NCBI GenBank assembly: GCA_029237695.1
Contig: CM055279.1
Location: 22,137,919-22,201,918, forward strand
Direction of reading: 5' to 3'
DNA: 64,000 nucleotides
Origin: Conchocele bisecta
Taxonomy: Eukaryota; Mollusca; Bivalvia; Lucinida; Thyasiridae
Both the position numbers and the translations under genes were made by a program. The notes beneath the pieces were generated by a model that searched no databases, had not been told where the DNA came from, and saw only the letters and a program-made list of their open reading frames with translations. The first letter of the stretch is position 1. The number at the start of each line of letters is the position of its first letter. Below, one piece after another: positions 21,241-32,857 of the stretch.

Positions 21241-21721
21241 CTTCTACTGACTATGCCAATCCGCAATCAAGCAATTTGATTACCTGAGCCTTAGCTGTCG
21301 CTTGATTTCAAGCACAAAATCCAGATATTTTGAAATAAAGACATTCTCAAATGTTGGCAAGATTGGCGCAAGCGGCAGGGTATCCCTGATTGTTCCATAT
21401 TTTTTTCATAAAGTTCAGGATGCAGGTCGCGAAGCGACCAAATGGCGAACAGTTCGGGGTACGAAAGGTTCGGTCCTGTATTCTGTACCATTTTCACTTT
21501 TTTTTTGTTATTATTATTATCAATTGGTAAGCGAAAGTGGCAATTACCAGATTTTCCCGGTTAGTCATGCGCATTACGAGCTTCATGAATCATACTCTCA
21601 AGGCGCTTGAATTTTTATCTCAGCGAGTCTGTCTAAAAAGCATGACACTTTATCCGACAAAACTTAGTAGTTGGCCTGATATATGCATATTTAGTGTTGC
21701 AGCGTGTCGGATTAATGTAAT
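21241..21721. other. No gene recognised
   Basis: Several frames are open for 60-100 codons but none shows a family motif; treated as chance. Confidence 0.4.
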
Positions 21722-21790
21722 TTAATATGAAAACGGCACTGCCTATGACGAGCATGTCGCCCGTCATAGGCAGTGCCGTTTTCATATTAA
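21722..21790. repeat. Perfect 30-bp-arm hairpin
   Basis: TTAATATGAAAACGGCACTG... pairs perfectly with the right arm around GAGCATGTCGCCC. Single copy. Confidence 0.8.
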
Positions 21791-22704
21791 TTGTATGAAA
21801 CTAAATTTACAAATTGATAGCTTTACCATGATGTTAGTATGCTACGGACGGTACGGGAGTATTGCATAACTACTTCCCGCAACTACCATGATGTCACACT
21901 TACTTGAACGAGTGATACAATCCGTGATTTTCCTTTTGATACATTATAAAAACTGTACTAATACATTTACGACGTCAGTTTAAGAAAACAATAACAAATC
22001 TAAGGAGCTCCAATGCTATTAATATTTTCTCAATCCTCGGTGGTCATTGAGCACGACTGTCCGTTCGCAAGTTATACACATTTAACATATTCTAATTGTG
22101 TTGCATTTACTTTTTATTAACCCAGTGCTGTGTCAGAGGTGTTTGTGTCCTGGACTACAGCAACAGGTGTACTAGAATCGCATTTGCAATGTATATTTTG
22201 TCTGGTAGTCGTGTTCGGCAATTATCATGGATCGCTTGACTATGTCTTGGTAATCTTAAACTCACATCAGCCAGTGCAGTGGCGTCTGTAGAATGTCTTC
22301 ATGTGCATCATTCCAGCGGTGTTATTAATTTTCTCGATCCCTGCTGGTATTTGAGCACGACTATCAATTTGACAGTGTTGCACATTGTGACTATTTTTCG
22401 TATTAGTTGTGTCATATTTACATACAGCTTCGCTTCAGCTGTTGCTATGAGGCACTCGTGTCATGGAATATTAATAAAACACAGTCCGTGGCACTGCTGA
22501 ACAGATGCAATGAAACAATGCACAGGGGCGAATCTGGAGGGGGGTTCCGGTGTTGCAAACCAACCCCCCCCCCCCCCCGTTCAGCCACGGAGTTTACATA
22601 TATCACACTGTTACCACCAGTTGGAGTCTGAATTCAAATGCCGTAAAACACAGAAAAGAGCATTTCAAAGAGCTCTAAAATAGGACAACCTCCTAGTTGC
22701 GAAC
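21791..22704. other. No gene recognised
   Basis: Includes a lone arm GCTACGGACGGTACGGGAGT at 21842 related to the hairpin at 22705-22778, and a C15 homopolymer at about 22565. Otherwise unassigned. Confidence 0.45.
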
Positions 22705-22778
22705 GGTAACTCTTGCAATTACTCCCATACCGTCCGTAGCTAGCTACAGACAGTACGGGAGTAGATTGCAAGAGTTAC
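22705..22778. repeat. Hairpin, GGTAACTCTTGCAATTACTC arms
   Basis: About 36-base arms meeting at GTAGCTAGCTAC with a few mismatches. Confidence 0.7.
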
Positions 22779-23400
22779 CTCTTTGGAAAGTTTGGATTTC
22801 CGCGCGAACTGTTTTACTAAATTCATTATAGATTAGTTGATTGCTTAAGTAAAATGGACACTGATTAATAATATCGATGGCTCAAGATGATTAAAACAGT
22901 ATACAATGTAACTGTCAAAAATATTGTTTCTGCTTTAAATCACCATCATTTCGCTGTCCAATGTCGGATGTTATCGAGCCAGTGACCTATGTAAAGTTCA
23001 GAATGTAAGCTTTAATCTGATTGGTCATTCAAGAAAAACGTCACAGGGAAATCCCACCCCCTACTATATCATTGCGCAAAATATCAACATACATAACAAA
23101 GAACTCATATTAATACATAACAGTTAATAGTTTATAAAGTATACACAAACTTTTGCAATAACACACAAAGAGCACAAAAAAGCAGACAACGCATGTATTA
23201 CGCTGAAACGGTAAGATAGCTCGTTGTTTTACTGTTGTTGAACTACTTTTTTATGGCGTACTACGGCGAGTGTTTCTAAAGTTAAACCCACAAACAGTGA
23301 CACTGCGACCGCCACTGAACTCATTAGCATATCTGCAATGACTGAGAATTTTCATATGGTTACTAAATCCTAGCTAATAGCTCGGATAATCAAAGCCTAT
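22779..23400. other. No gene or repeat recognised
   Basis: Nothing assignable on either strand. Confidence 0.45.
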
Positions 23401-23665
23401 ACAATTTCCGTTTTACCAGTCTGTGTTTTACGACTTGACAGATTTATGTAACCCTACGCGCTTTTGTAAACAATGGCCAGCGGCAGGGAATCCAAATGTT
23501 TTCAATCATTTTCGGCAAATTTTAAGTGATACATTCTGCTATCTTGACCTGTATAACACAAAATGGAAAAAGAGAATCGACCAACGACTGACGAACATGG
23601 CTTTATGGTGGCCCTTCAACAAATTTTCATAAACAATACCCAACCCGTCCAACATACAGAAGAAT
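23401..23665 (+). repeat. Diverged repeat Q, copy 2
   Basis: Inverted relative to 13421-13700 and about 70-75% alike by eye. See copy 1. Confidence 0.5.
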
Positions 23666-23771
23666 GTAGTGATCAACTCTATTTCAAATTTCGTTATTGG
23701 AGGAGGGAACCGTTAATGGCTTCTAATGAGTGAATAAGAATGGCGATTACGTAGCCAACATGTACAAGCAT

Positions 23772-23899
23772 AGGTTATTTGATTTGTATGTGGATATATG
23801 CCACTCGATCATGCGCAACGATATTGCGAGCCTAACGTCGCGCAATATCGTTGCGCGGCGGATCGAGTGGCATATATCGACATAAACATCAAATAACCT
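23772..23899. repeat. Long hairpin, GGTTATTTGATTTGTATG arms
   Basis: About 58-base arms with the stretches ATATATGCCACTCGATC and GCGCAACGATATTGCG near the tip CCTAACGT. Few mismatches; single copy. Confidence 0.8.
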
Positions 23900-24244
23900 T
23901 TTTAGTATATACGTACATCGTTCGCAAATTATATGCGCTTCAAAAAATGTGCAAACTGTAAATAAAATTAACAAATTCAGAGTGCCGATTTAGAAAGAAC
24001 TATTTTGCGAGATGAAGCGTAGTTCCGGCACTGACCAAGATGAACTCACGACACGTCAATTTGAAACAATATTGACGTGTTGCGTAGTATTGTGTTTCAA
24101 TGGAAAACGAAAGTACGTATATAATAATGTACATTATGATCATAAAAGCGGCCTGTTACTCGTGATATTCGCACAGAAGTCAGTCTGACACTAAATCAGG
24201 ATCATGTATAACGTTTTAGTTATACAACTATCATTGTTTTAAAG

Positions 24245-24302
24245 TCACAAACGTTATTTAATTTCTATAAAGAACAGTTTGTGCCTACTGAGTGGGCATT
24301 TA
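24245..24302 (+). mobile_element. Family C right-end fragment C5
   Basis: TTATTTAATTTCTATAAAGA to CTGAGTGGGCATTTAGG; the terminal GTACCTTTAA is altered. Confidence 0.55.
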
Positions 24303-24593
24303 GGTCGCAAAACCTATAAGCTTAACTTCTCCAATCATAGCCACACATATCTTCGACAAGCCATACCTACAGATCAGGTCGAGTTTTTCATAACCAATTT
24401 CTCGTCAAAATATGTGCTGCGACCGACGTATGCTCATTTGCATACAACCTGAAAGACCTCAAATTTGGATGTTGTTTGTAGAATTCTTCGCCAGCGCTCG
24501 AATAAAAACAACACGTTACAATTATTTTTCATACTATCATGACCAAAGTAATTTCCTCCCCGAACCCCCGTATGACCTCGCTCGGTGTGTCAA

Positions 24594-24744
24594 TCGGTAG
24601 GCCAGGCGGTTTGGTGGGTGGGTGGGTGGGTCGGTGGTTGTCTCTGTCGGTGCGTATATCGGTGTATTTGTCGGTCGGGTCGGGTCGGGTCGGGTCGGTC
24701 GGTCGGTCGGTCGGTCGGTCGGTCGGTCGGTCGGTCGGTCGGTC
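24594..24744. repeat. GGTC/GGTG tetranucleotide array, U1
   Basis: A pure (GGTC)n run at its right end, with GGGT-rich variants on the left. Related arrays at 37249, 48416, 51640 and 61749 mark the same place in each duplicated unit. Confidence 0.9.
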
Positions 24745-26490
24745 TGATCTGGGTCTTCACTGATTTCCATTACAAATTTATTTTACAATTAATAAGTGTG
24801 AACATATGAATCTGGCAAATATTGCGGTTCCAGATCAGATTGCACAGCTATGTAGGATGATATGTATCAAGCCTAGTCGAAAACACTATAATGGCTCCTT
24901 TACACAACAAATCATGTGATATTCGCTTTTTTGCAAGCAATTACGGCCATAAAATATACACGTTGGACCGGATTTCTATAAATAAATTCAAAGGGACATA
25001 ACTCACTACGATACCTCATTGATGTCATACATTTCTTCACATTGCCGACAAACGTCGATAATAATGAAAAACTCGATAATGGTGTTTATGCCAGATCTGG
25101 CTGAGATCCTTTATAGTCACGCGGTTTATATAACCCGATAGATACCTGTAAGACGACTCATGGCAGCTTAGTATAAGGCGACTCATGAGAGCGGCTGCTA
25201 TGATCGTTGTCACCCATCATACGTTAGAACAAGGTAGCACACTGGTGCAGTCTGATATTGGCTACATCTTAATGTTAGTTTGTTATTGGCACTATCGATT
25301 ATTCATTGGCGAACAGTGTAGGCCCTGATCAGAATACGCCAATGCGCTGGCTGATCTGGACCTGCATCGGTCACCATTTCATTTCAATCCGTTTTCGCAT
25401 GGCGCAGCATGTAGATACCGCCAGTTTGTTGTGGCTGTGCGACATTTAGGGGTGTATTCCTTTCGTGACTTTAATCTCTGCTCCGGAATGTTGATATGTA
25501 TTTATTATAATGGCAAAAAGTCCTAGATAGTCGTTATGTTGTCGTTCGCCTCACGCACTGAAAATTACATATCAACAAGTCGCAGCACTTCATTTGATCA
25601 AATAATAAACAGTCTACATTATATTCAAGTGTATACAATCATAATATGTGACAAGCAGGGGAGATAATTTGGTAATGTAATTTCGAAAAACACACGTACT
25701 GATAAGTACATGTAACATTTGTGTACTTGGTTTAAAGTATTTATACTAACAACAATTAGAAATAACTTTCCGTTATTAACCCTTTCAACACCAAGTAACT
25801 TAATAGGATGTTCCATGCCAATGTTTCACGCTATTTCATTAATTTTGTTCATTCAAATTATCCCATTCTTCTAAAAGGGTAATCTGTACGACGTTTAAAA
25901 TTATTAACAAACAGTGGAGATCCTGATGAGACGGCTCGTTACGAGCCGGCTCATCTGGATCTGCACTGTTTGCAAACATTGTCTATATAGAGATCTGTGG
26001 TGTTGAAAGGGTTAAGACTAATTTAATTAATTTAACTAAAAACTAAATTACTAACCATCGATTGCATTCCAACTTGCTTCAGACAATACGATACAAGTCT
26101 TTAATTCAATTAGTGTTTACCAATATGTTTTGCCAATGTGCATTGCATTTTAAAACTACTCTGAAACCGATTAAGTCATTTAGTAATAAGTATTTTAATT
26201 GTTGATTTCTACCTTATTTCAGAACACACTTGTACCTTTAACATCGCCTGAAATAAATAGGGATGAATTAAAACAAATGTTATATAGTCCTAGCATAACT
26301 ATCATTACAAACCCTAGTTATTCTGTAAGCGGTGTTGCTAGATAAATGTATTCACATTAATTCAACTGGTGTCTGTAAGTGAAACCAATGTTCATAGGTG
26401 GCACAGTGTTATCACTTCACAGCGAAAAAAACGAACGTTATGTTTCACACACTGTGCGTCCCGTATAGTAATACAGTTAAAGCATTCTCA
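24745..26490 (+). repeat. Segmental duplication block c, unit I
   Basis: Matches 52020-53575 and 61975-63490 over most of its length, 48440-49110 over the left half, and 37285-37980 over the right half. Shared marks are AATCTGGCAAATATTGCGGT and CAAACGACGATAATAATGA. Non-coding. It includes a GATCAGA hairpin near 25320 and carries a private TTAA insertion at 25776. Confidence 0.85.
25776..26015. mobile_element. TTAA-flanked MITE, CCCTTTCAACACC ends (occupied site)
   Basis: TTAA at 25776-25779 and 26012-26015 bracket 232 bp with inverted ends CCCTTTCAACACCA / TGGTGTTGAAAGGG. The centre is a GATGAGACGGCTCG hairpin. The same site in other units is empty with a single TTAA: 37483, 53481 and 63387. 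A piggyBac-type mover is likely. Confidence 0.85.
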
Positions 26491-26539
26491 AATTGTGTCC
26501 CCTGTTTAGCGGCGTTTATGATAGTATAACAGATTAATG

Positions 26540-26695
26540 TACGGTAGCACAGAGGGGACATCAAAATATTTTTTACTTTCGCGTGCAATCAAAACCTATC
26601 GCGTGCGCACGCAAAACCCTATCGCGTGCGCACGCAAAACCTATTGCGTACGCACGCGAAAGTAAAAGATATTTATGTGCCCTCTGTGCCACCAT
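26540..26695. mobile_element. Family W MITE, intact copy W1
   Basis: Inverted ends ACGGTAGCACAGAGGGGACA and TGTGCCCTCTGTGCCACC, with TACTTTCGCGTGC arms around CGCGTGCGCACGCAAAACC repeats. ATTAATG flanks both sides (26533-26539, 26696-26702), a 7-bp duplication. Confidence 0.75.
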
Positions 26696-26730
26696 ATTAA
26701 TGCACACATTGTTTGCAATTTGATAAAACA

Positions 26731-27228
26731 CGTGTCTCGTATAGGCCAATGGCGGTAGTTACGTGACTGTCTCGTATAGGTCATTGACGGTAGTTAAATG
26801 ACTGTCTCATATAGGTCATTGACGGTAGCTAAGTGACTGTCTCATATAGGTCATTGACGGTAGTTAAGGTCATTGACGGTAGTTAAGTGACTGTCTCATA
26901 TAGGTCATTGACGGTAGTTAAGTGACTGTCTCATATAGGTCATTGACGGTATCTCAAATAGGTAATTGACGGTAGTTAAGTGACTGTCTCATATAGGTCA
27001 TTGACGGTAGATAAGTGGCTGTCTCATATAGGTCATTGACGGTAGTTAAGTGACTGTCTCATATAGGTCATTGACGGTAGTTAAGTGACTGTCTCATATA
27101 GGTCATTGACGGTATCTCAAATAGGTAATTGACGGTAGTTAAGTGACTGTCTCATATAGGTCATTGACGGTAGATAAGTGACTGTCTCATATAGGTCATT
27201 GGCGGTAGTTAAGTGACTGTTTCAGATG
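26731..27228. repeat. 35-bp minisatellite, X1 (about 14 units)
   Basis: Tandem units containing GTCTCATATAGGTCATTGAC plus GGTAGTTAAGTGACT. Some units are shortened to ATCTCAAATAGGTAATTGAC, and that variant recurs with its neighbours about 175 bp apart, showing block duplication. The same locus has only about two units at 44132-44213 and 53580-53667. Confidence 0.85.
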
Positions 27229-27314
27229 ATGTCTCAGATATCCAATACGTGGTTTTCCGCTTCATGCACCATTTGATTTGGTCACATTCCCAAAAAGATG
27301 CGTTGTATTCTAGT

Positions 27315-27410
27315 TTATCCCGTCAACACAGTGCGTATGTGCCGTGAAACACGATGCCGTGAAACTATTTTTGCATTTTACAGCCATTTGTAGGTGTTGA
27401 CGGGATAAAT
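27315..27410. mobile_element. M1 element next to E8
   Basis: TTATCCCGTCAACACAGTGC to GGTGTTGACGGGATAAAT; abuts E8 through AGAATAGTAGG. Confidence 0.6.
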
Positions 27411-27730
27411 AGAATAGTAGGTTAGTGCCGTGAATGGGAAAAAATATCTGGCGCGGCACGGAAACGGGATGTACTCGGCAGAGCCTCGCCCATCCCGTTT
27501 CCTGAGCAATGCCAGATATTTTTTCCCATTCACGGCACTAGCCTACTATTCTCTATCTATTTTCCTTATTTCTGAACTAAAGTATATGTTGTGACCACTC
27601 ATTTGAACCGTCTCGGCGAGACGGTTCAAATGAGTGGTCACAACATATAATTCTGATGAGAAATAAAGAAATTCTTCAGCCTTGCCGGATATTTTTTCCC
27701 ATTCACGGCACTAACCTACTATTCTCTATC
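27411..27730. mobile_element. Family E composite, E8 (E core plus nested hairpin)
   Basis: An E palindrome (27411-27558) is followed without gap by the nested-hairpin type (to 27730), each bounded by CTACTATTCTCTAT. The order is the reverse of E3-E4 at 1227-1551. Confidence 0.75.
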
Positions 27731-27904
27731 TATTCTATCAGACACTCTGATGAGTAGGGGAGATAATTTGACTTGGCATAATTTGACATGTTCGCTATCC
27801 TTTTGTAAAGACAAATATGAAATGTATTTTTTTGTTTGTTGCGAAATGATAATATATCAAATTTAGAGAGAAATGCCGATTATACACGCTAATGTAATTA
27901 ATAT

Positions 27905-28114
27905 ACAGTGTAACCTCTCTAAACCGGACACCCTGTGAGGTCCTGTGTCCGGCTTAGAGAGGTTTCATTGAAAAACAGATATTTGATCATTCTGAGCCAT
28001 AGTTGTGTCATATGCGAACAAACATTATCACCTGAGATAAATGACCAAGGAACTCATCAAAAATAAGATCACATGAGTTTTCTTGGTTTCCGGTTTAGAG
28101 AGGTTCCACTGTAT
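27905..28114. mobile_element. Family D element, D3
   Basis: ACAGTGTAACCTCTCTAAAC at the left, GTTTAGAGAGGTTCCACTGT at the right, with an inner hairpin GGACACC..GTGTCC. D6 (44489) and D7 (53931) are at the same place in other units. Confidence 0.7.
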
Positions 28115-28246
28115 ATAAAACTAGATTTGTCAGTAAGCGAGGCTAACGGAATACCCCGGCGTGGGCCCATGTGCCCCTAAATATGTAAGGAAATAGAAGT
28201 TGTAACATATTTCTCTGATGTTAAGTTTTGTAAAGAGACTAAGTAT

Positions 28247-28412
28247 TTGACCTTGACCTTGACTTTGGGATCAGCGGGGGTTGGATGGTCGTGGATTTGG
28301 CGCAGCATGGTAGTAGAGCCTTACAGTAATGCATGTGCACGGACGGACGGATGGACAACCTTACTCCAGTATACCACCCCCACCCCCACAACTCATTGCG
28401 GGGGCATAATAA
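28247..28412 (+). repeat. ACGGACGG module
   Basis: GACTTTGGGATCAGCGGGGG, then GGATTTGGCGCAGCATGGTA, then ACGGACGG runs and a C-rich / CAACTC tail. Copies at about 44838-45007, 45121-45278, 54215-54372, 54483-54612 and 63786-63906. Confidence 0.7.
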
Positions 28413-28635
28413 TTTTGTAACTAACGATTGAAAAAGCATCTTTATAATATTGAAGCATTGCAACGCTAGTATAGCTCATTTACCTCCAAGCAGTGTGTTC
28501 GGTATAGAGAGATTACCTGTATATCTGCCGTTAAAATTCGGAGTACTCGGAGTATTCTAGGCCTCGAATGGAATACATCACTGCTCGCCGAAAGATTACA
28601 AACATTTCTACGGGCTGTTCGAAACGACTCCTCAT

Positions 28636-28646
28636 TTGTATTTATA
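28636..28646 (+). promoter_or_regulatory. TATA-like box upstream of TRIM-like gene 1
   Basis: TATTTATAAGG about 65 bases before the start codon, kept in copy 2 at 55625. The spacing would give a short leader. Weak evidence on its own. Confidence 0.3.
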
Positions 28647-28708
28647 AGGAATTAGCGTTTAGTTTAAATATTTAGGGTACTATTTAGTGTAAAGTTTAAA
28701 CATTCAAC

Positions 28709-30423
28709 ATGATATGTGTCGGGGGCCCAAAAGACGCTGATCATACATCGGATAAAGTTCTGTGTAACCCGTGTGAACACGCCGGACTGGTTATGGTAGC
28801 GGCCAAGTATTGTAAACAATGTGAGGAGTACATGTGCACGCCATGCGCCACAATGCACGGAGGTTTTAAACAGTCGCGAGATCATATACTGGAGTCAATT
28901 CCCGCTCTGCCATCTGCTGGACAGGTTGATGCACGAAGGTCTTCTCCATCTTACTGCACCGACCACAAGGATAAATTGATGGAATTATTTTGTGAGGAAC
29001 ACGATGCAATATTCTGTGATTCATGCAAGTTTACGCTGCACAGGAATTGCGAGGTGGCGTCGGTCCATGACATGGCAAAGAAGGCTACATGCCGGCAACA
29101 ACTCACCGCCGCCCTGGACGCCATTGTCGAACTGAAAGCGAAACTTGAAAATATAAAGACGGAGAGGGAAAACGGTATTGACGCATTGAAGCGCGTGGAA
29201 AAGTCGTGTGTTGCAGAAATCAAAGCCTTCAAGGCTAAGTTAATCGGAATGGTGGAACGTCCGGAAAGGGAAATTCTGGCCGATGTCAATAATTTAATTG
29301 AGAAAGAGCTGGGCTTGCTGCTGGGACACGTTCGTGCGTGTGATGTTCTGCTACACCAGGTAAACACTGACGTTAACGACGCCAACGAGACGAAATCAGC
29401 CGCTGGCGGTTTGTCAAGTGTTCTGATTGCTAACAAATTACGCGCTAAACGACATAGTGCGGCCTTAACTATCGCCGATATAGAAACAGAATCGTACCGG
29501 GCCGACATTAACTACATTCCGTCGCTGTGTCTGGTCGGTATCCTAACTCGTGTCGACAGGTTCGGGGAATTGCAAGTGACTCCAGCAACGTCAATATCGC
29601 ATTCAATATGCCCCGTGTCTACACCGACATCATATACCGATATGCACGTTGATTCTGTAATGAAGATAAACGTCCCATCTACATTCATAAGCGGGTCCAC
29701 GATCCTGCCCGATGGACAGGCTATATTAGTTGACCATTCAAATAAGCAGGTGATTCTCCTCGATAAAATTTTGTCCCTGAAATCAACACTGAGTTTACCT
29801 GATAAGCCCTGTAACGTGGCCGCCGACGGCACCGACAACGTCATAGTGACGATACCGGATAGTAAGAAGCTGCAGTGGATCGGCGTGGGCAGCACGCTCC
29901 TGGCAGGCCACACCGTCACCACCAACTTGAATTGCTACGGTGTGGCTGTCCAGCCGGGGAGATTTACACCAGCGTGTGTAAGGATAGCGGAGGCGATGGC
30001 CACGTCCTGGTGCTAAATAAAATTGGGGCGGTGACACGGAAGGTTGGGCTGCACGTCAGTGGTAAAGGCATGTTCACATGGCCGTACTACATAACTGTGA
30101 ACCCGCGAGGCTCGGTGTACGTGTCTGACTGGAAACGTAATCGTATAACGGGTTTTAATGCTACTGGGAATGTCATGTACGACGTTAAACATAACGAGAT
30201 ACGTCAACCACTCGGCATGTCTCTCGACGAGAACGACAACCTTTTGGTTTGTAGCGGAGATGGCATTCACGTCATCAAGAAGGATGGACGTTACCACAGG
30301 GTGTTCTCGTCGTCCACTCATGGCTTGGTGAAACCGTTATCCGTATCGTACAGACGTTGTGACCAGTCGCTTATTGTGACAATGGAGAACACGCCCAGCT
30401 GTGTGGCATACACATTAAAATAA
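28709..30423 (+). CDS. B-box/coiled-coil/NHL-type TRIM-like protein, copy 1 (one frameshift)
   Basis: Single-exon gene that would be 571 codons. Residues about 19-60 form a first B-box-like zinc site (CNPC, CKQC, CTPC, then H). Residues about 80-120 form a second B-box (CTDH, CEEH, CDSC, HRNC). There is no RING domain, so E3 ligase activity is not expected from this protein alone. A coiled coil follows (about 130-240), rich in E/K/L. The C-terminal half has NHL-like propeller strands such as SVYVSDWKRNRITGF and a DENDNLLVCSGDGIHVI strand. A one-base loss near 29952, relative to copy 2 (GTCCAGCC against GTCCACGCC), ends the first frame at 30016; the matching frame continues to 30423. Bivalves carry large expansions of such proteins, often discussed in innate immunity, but no role is shown here. 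The loss could be a real null allele or an assembly error. Confidence 0.8.
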
Positions 30424-30513
30424 TGTTGTTCACGTGTGTACAGCTAACGAATTGTCATGTGAGGTACCGAAATCACATACATTTTACAAACTAACTCCGA
30501 CTTACTTATGTAC

Positions 30514-30586
30514 TACAGTGCAATCTCTCTAAACCGGACACCCTGGGAGCTCCCCAGGGTGTCCGGTTTAGAGATGTTGCACCGTA
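30514..30586. mobile_element. Family D palindromic MITE, D4
   Basis: ACAGTGCAATCTCTCTAAAC to GTTTAGAGATGTTGCACCGT around CCCTGGGAGCTCCCCAGGG. Lies 90 bases after the TRIM-like stop; most of it is deleted in copy 2. Confidence 0.75.
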
Positions 30587-30820
30587 AATCAGGCATATGA
30601 TCACCCCACACAGGCATGTGTACTTTTCAATCATGAACAAACATCACCAACAGTGATAACTGACCGTGCAACCCATCCTAACTAACCACGCATTGTTTAC
30701 ATGGTGTCCAGACATTAAAGACGTTCCACTGTATACAGTTAAGGGAGTATTATCATTCAGCAAGGCATGACGAATCTAAATCATACACATTTTGCGGCTG
30801 GCATGCATACACGCATGTAC

Positions 30821-30891
30821 ACAGTGCAACCGCTCTAAAACGGACAGCCTGGGAGGCCCCATAATGTCCGGTTTAGAGATGTTCCACTGTA
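30821..30891. mobile_element. Family D palindromic MITE, D5
   Basis: ACAGTGCAACCGCTCTAAAA to GTTTAGAGATGTTCCACTGT. The matching copy in the other unit is at 57728-57797. Confidence 0.75.
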
Positions 30892-31116
30892 AATCTGGCA
30901 TACATGTGCATACGACCACTCCAATATGATACCGTGATTTGCGATCACGAACATACATAACAATCGGTGACATTATATTACCGTGAAGCCCATCAAAATT
31001 ACCCTCACACGGGTTCCATCGGTGTCCGGTGTAGAGAGGTTCTACATGTATGAAGTATTTTGCCCATTACAGCGGGATACACATTCACAGGTATCTAAAT
31101 TTATAAACTTTTCCCT

Positions 31117-31215
31117 ATTTTCTCATGAAAGTATATTTTGTACCACTCATTTCAACCGTCACGACTAGACTTGATGAGACGGTTCAAATGAGTGGTCACA
31201 ACACATACAAAAATA
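31117..31215. repeat. Nested-hairpin relative, ACCACTCATTTCAACCGTC
   Basis: Same hairpin core as inside E3 and E6-E8 (GACGGTTCAAATGAGTGGTC) but without the E shell. The matching copy is at 57996-58085. Confidence 0.6.
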
Positions 31216-31267
31216 GAAAAATAATTAAAATGTTCAGCCAAAAAAGGTTTAAAGCACTTGGTCTCAT

Positions 31268-31630
31268 ATGTGGCTGTGACTGGAGGAATGGGGCTTATGT
31301 TGTGACCAGTGTATATCCTGATCAGTCTGTGCATCTGTACAGTCTGACCAGAATGTGGCTATGACTGGAGGAATGGGGTTTATGGGTGTTGTGACCTGTG
31401 TAAATCCAGATCAGCCTGTGCATCTGATAGTCTGAAGTTGATGTGGCTGTGGCTGGAGGAATGAGGCTTATGGGTGTTGTGACCAGTGTAGATTCAGAGC
31501 AGACTGTGCATCTGTACAGTCTGACCAGGATGCGGCTGTGACTGGAGGAATGGGGCTTATGGGTGTTGTGAGCAGCGTAGATACAGATCACCCTGTGTAT
31601 CTGCACAGTCTGATCGGGATCTGCACTGTT
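31268..31630. repeat. Tandem repeat of about 95-110 bp, four units
   Basis: Each unit has TGTGGCTGTGACTGGAGGAA, GGGTGTTGTGACCAGTGTAG and a GATCAG..CTGTGCATCTG tail. Copy 2 (58138-58490) has a shortened third unit. Confidence 0.75.
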
Positions 31631-31780
31631 CGCCATTCCATCAGTAAATCAGCCGCCATGTTTCTAACAAGCAATGTAGATCACTATCAGGTTACATAAG
31701 TGTGTTAATTTATCAGGATTACTCTGGTCACAACTACCATAAGTCCCATTTTTCCAGTCACAGCCACATACAAGGTGTAT

Positions 31781-32180
31781 GATCACGTGGTTACAACACC
31801 AACAACAAATACTGAAACTTACAGAAGCCCTCCGATTCAAAGTACGTATTCTTTTATTTTGTCCTTATTATGTAACGGATTTTTATGAAATATGGCGCAT
31901 CATAAGCTGCATTTGGTGCTCCGGGTAATTTGGCACAAACTGCTGTCGTTTTTGCGAAGAATCGATTTCCGTGTCTACTGACACGTAAATCGATTCGTCG
32001 CAAAAATGACAGAAGTATGTACCGAACTCCCGGGACTACCAAATGCAGCTCATGAAGACGTGTTTGCTGCGCCATATTGCATCAAGGAAAATATCAAATA
32101 ATACTTACTTTGGAGTGGGCGCGCTTTCAACACTTTCGGCCATTGTTGTTGTTGTTGTAACCTCGTGATCATGCACCTTT
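31781..32180. mobile_element. Family B MITE, B4, with perfect 5-bp TSD and empty site
   Basis: 400 bp from CAAGGTGTATGATCACGTGG to GATCATGCACCTTT, flanked by ACATA (31776-31780, 32181-32185). The paralogous site at 58622-58626 holds one ACATA and no element, so insertion followed the block duplication or segregated before it. Confidence 0.9.
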
Positions 32181-32529
32181 ACATATATGCAAGAAAACTG
32201 TTGAAACAGATTTAGCCAACTATTTTAATTGTCGATATGAATCGTATTTAGGAACCCAATTGTTCACAGGAGTCGCCTGAAATAAAATATGATTAGCAAA
32301 CTATTGTTTATATATCTATTATTGAAAAATAACTAGCTTTGCAAAAACGTTTTGACAATTGTGTAGCAAAAATGTATATGCAAATGATCTTCCCTGTTTA
32401 TCACCGTTTCTGATTTTATACATCTTTTTGAAATTGTTACAAATGAAATTGTGGAATAGGTTTATATAAGTAAGTTCCAAGATATCTGGCCAGGCTTCGG
32501 AGTCAATTTCTATTTGTTTTTGTTTTAAT

Positions 32530-32640
32530 TCTAGGGAACGAATTGATATATCGTGGGAACGAATTGTTAATTCGAGGAAACGAATTGTTAAATTTCGTGG
32601 GAACGAATTAATAATAAAAAAAATTCATGGGCTCCGTAGT
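32530..32640. repeat. Family Y right arm
   Basis: GGGAACGAATTGATATATCG-type units ending AAAATTCATGGGCTCCGTAG. Confidence 0.65.
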
Positions 32641-32857
32641 ATCGCATAAATTGACTTTGTATAATGGACGTCAAACTTGACCCAAAAAATCAGAGTTCCC
32701 ACGTATATTTAAACGTCCAATGTCGTATAATGCTGAAATTATAATTTAAAAACTTTTTTTCGGAGGAAAATGACGATGTGATAAAGGGGGTGGGGTAATA
32801 CATATCATTGTGAAAACATATACACTATTATGTATTCCATCCAGTAACATGTATAAT

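Larger units (their letters stand above)
28440..32280 (+). repeat. Segmental duplication block a, copy 1 (carries TRIM-like gene 1)
   Basis: Collinear with 55447-58745 including the whole gene, its 5' leader and about 1.8 kb downstream. Copy 1 additionally has the B4 insertion. Copy 2 has a roughly 95-bp deletion in D4 and loses one downstream tandem unit. Confidence 0.9.

Noticed and set aside
19307..21266. Frames of 96-141 codons with FCATKFNSVSQNS-type repeats
   Set aside because: They come from the CAAAATTCA minisatellite arms of an insertion, with no coding pattern.
26731..27228. Regular 35-bp repeats resembling a CRISPR array
   Set aside because: Units are directly contiguous with no unique spacers, the genome is animal, and no cas genes are present; it is a minisatellite.
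27411..27730. Helitron 3' end hairpin
   Set aside because: No CTRR terminus after the hairpin and no TC start; both ends are inverted repeats, unlike Helitrons.
28951..29925. Minus-strand frames of 137-185 codons opposite the TRIM-like gene (and at 55937-56494)
   Set aside because: Shadows of the real plus-strand gene; no motif and Ser/Ala-rich composition from the complement.
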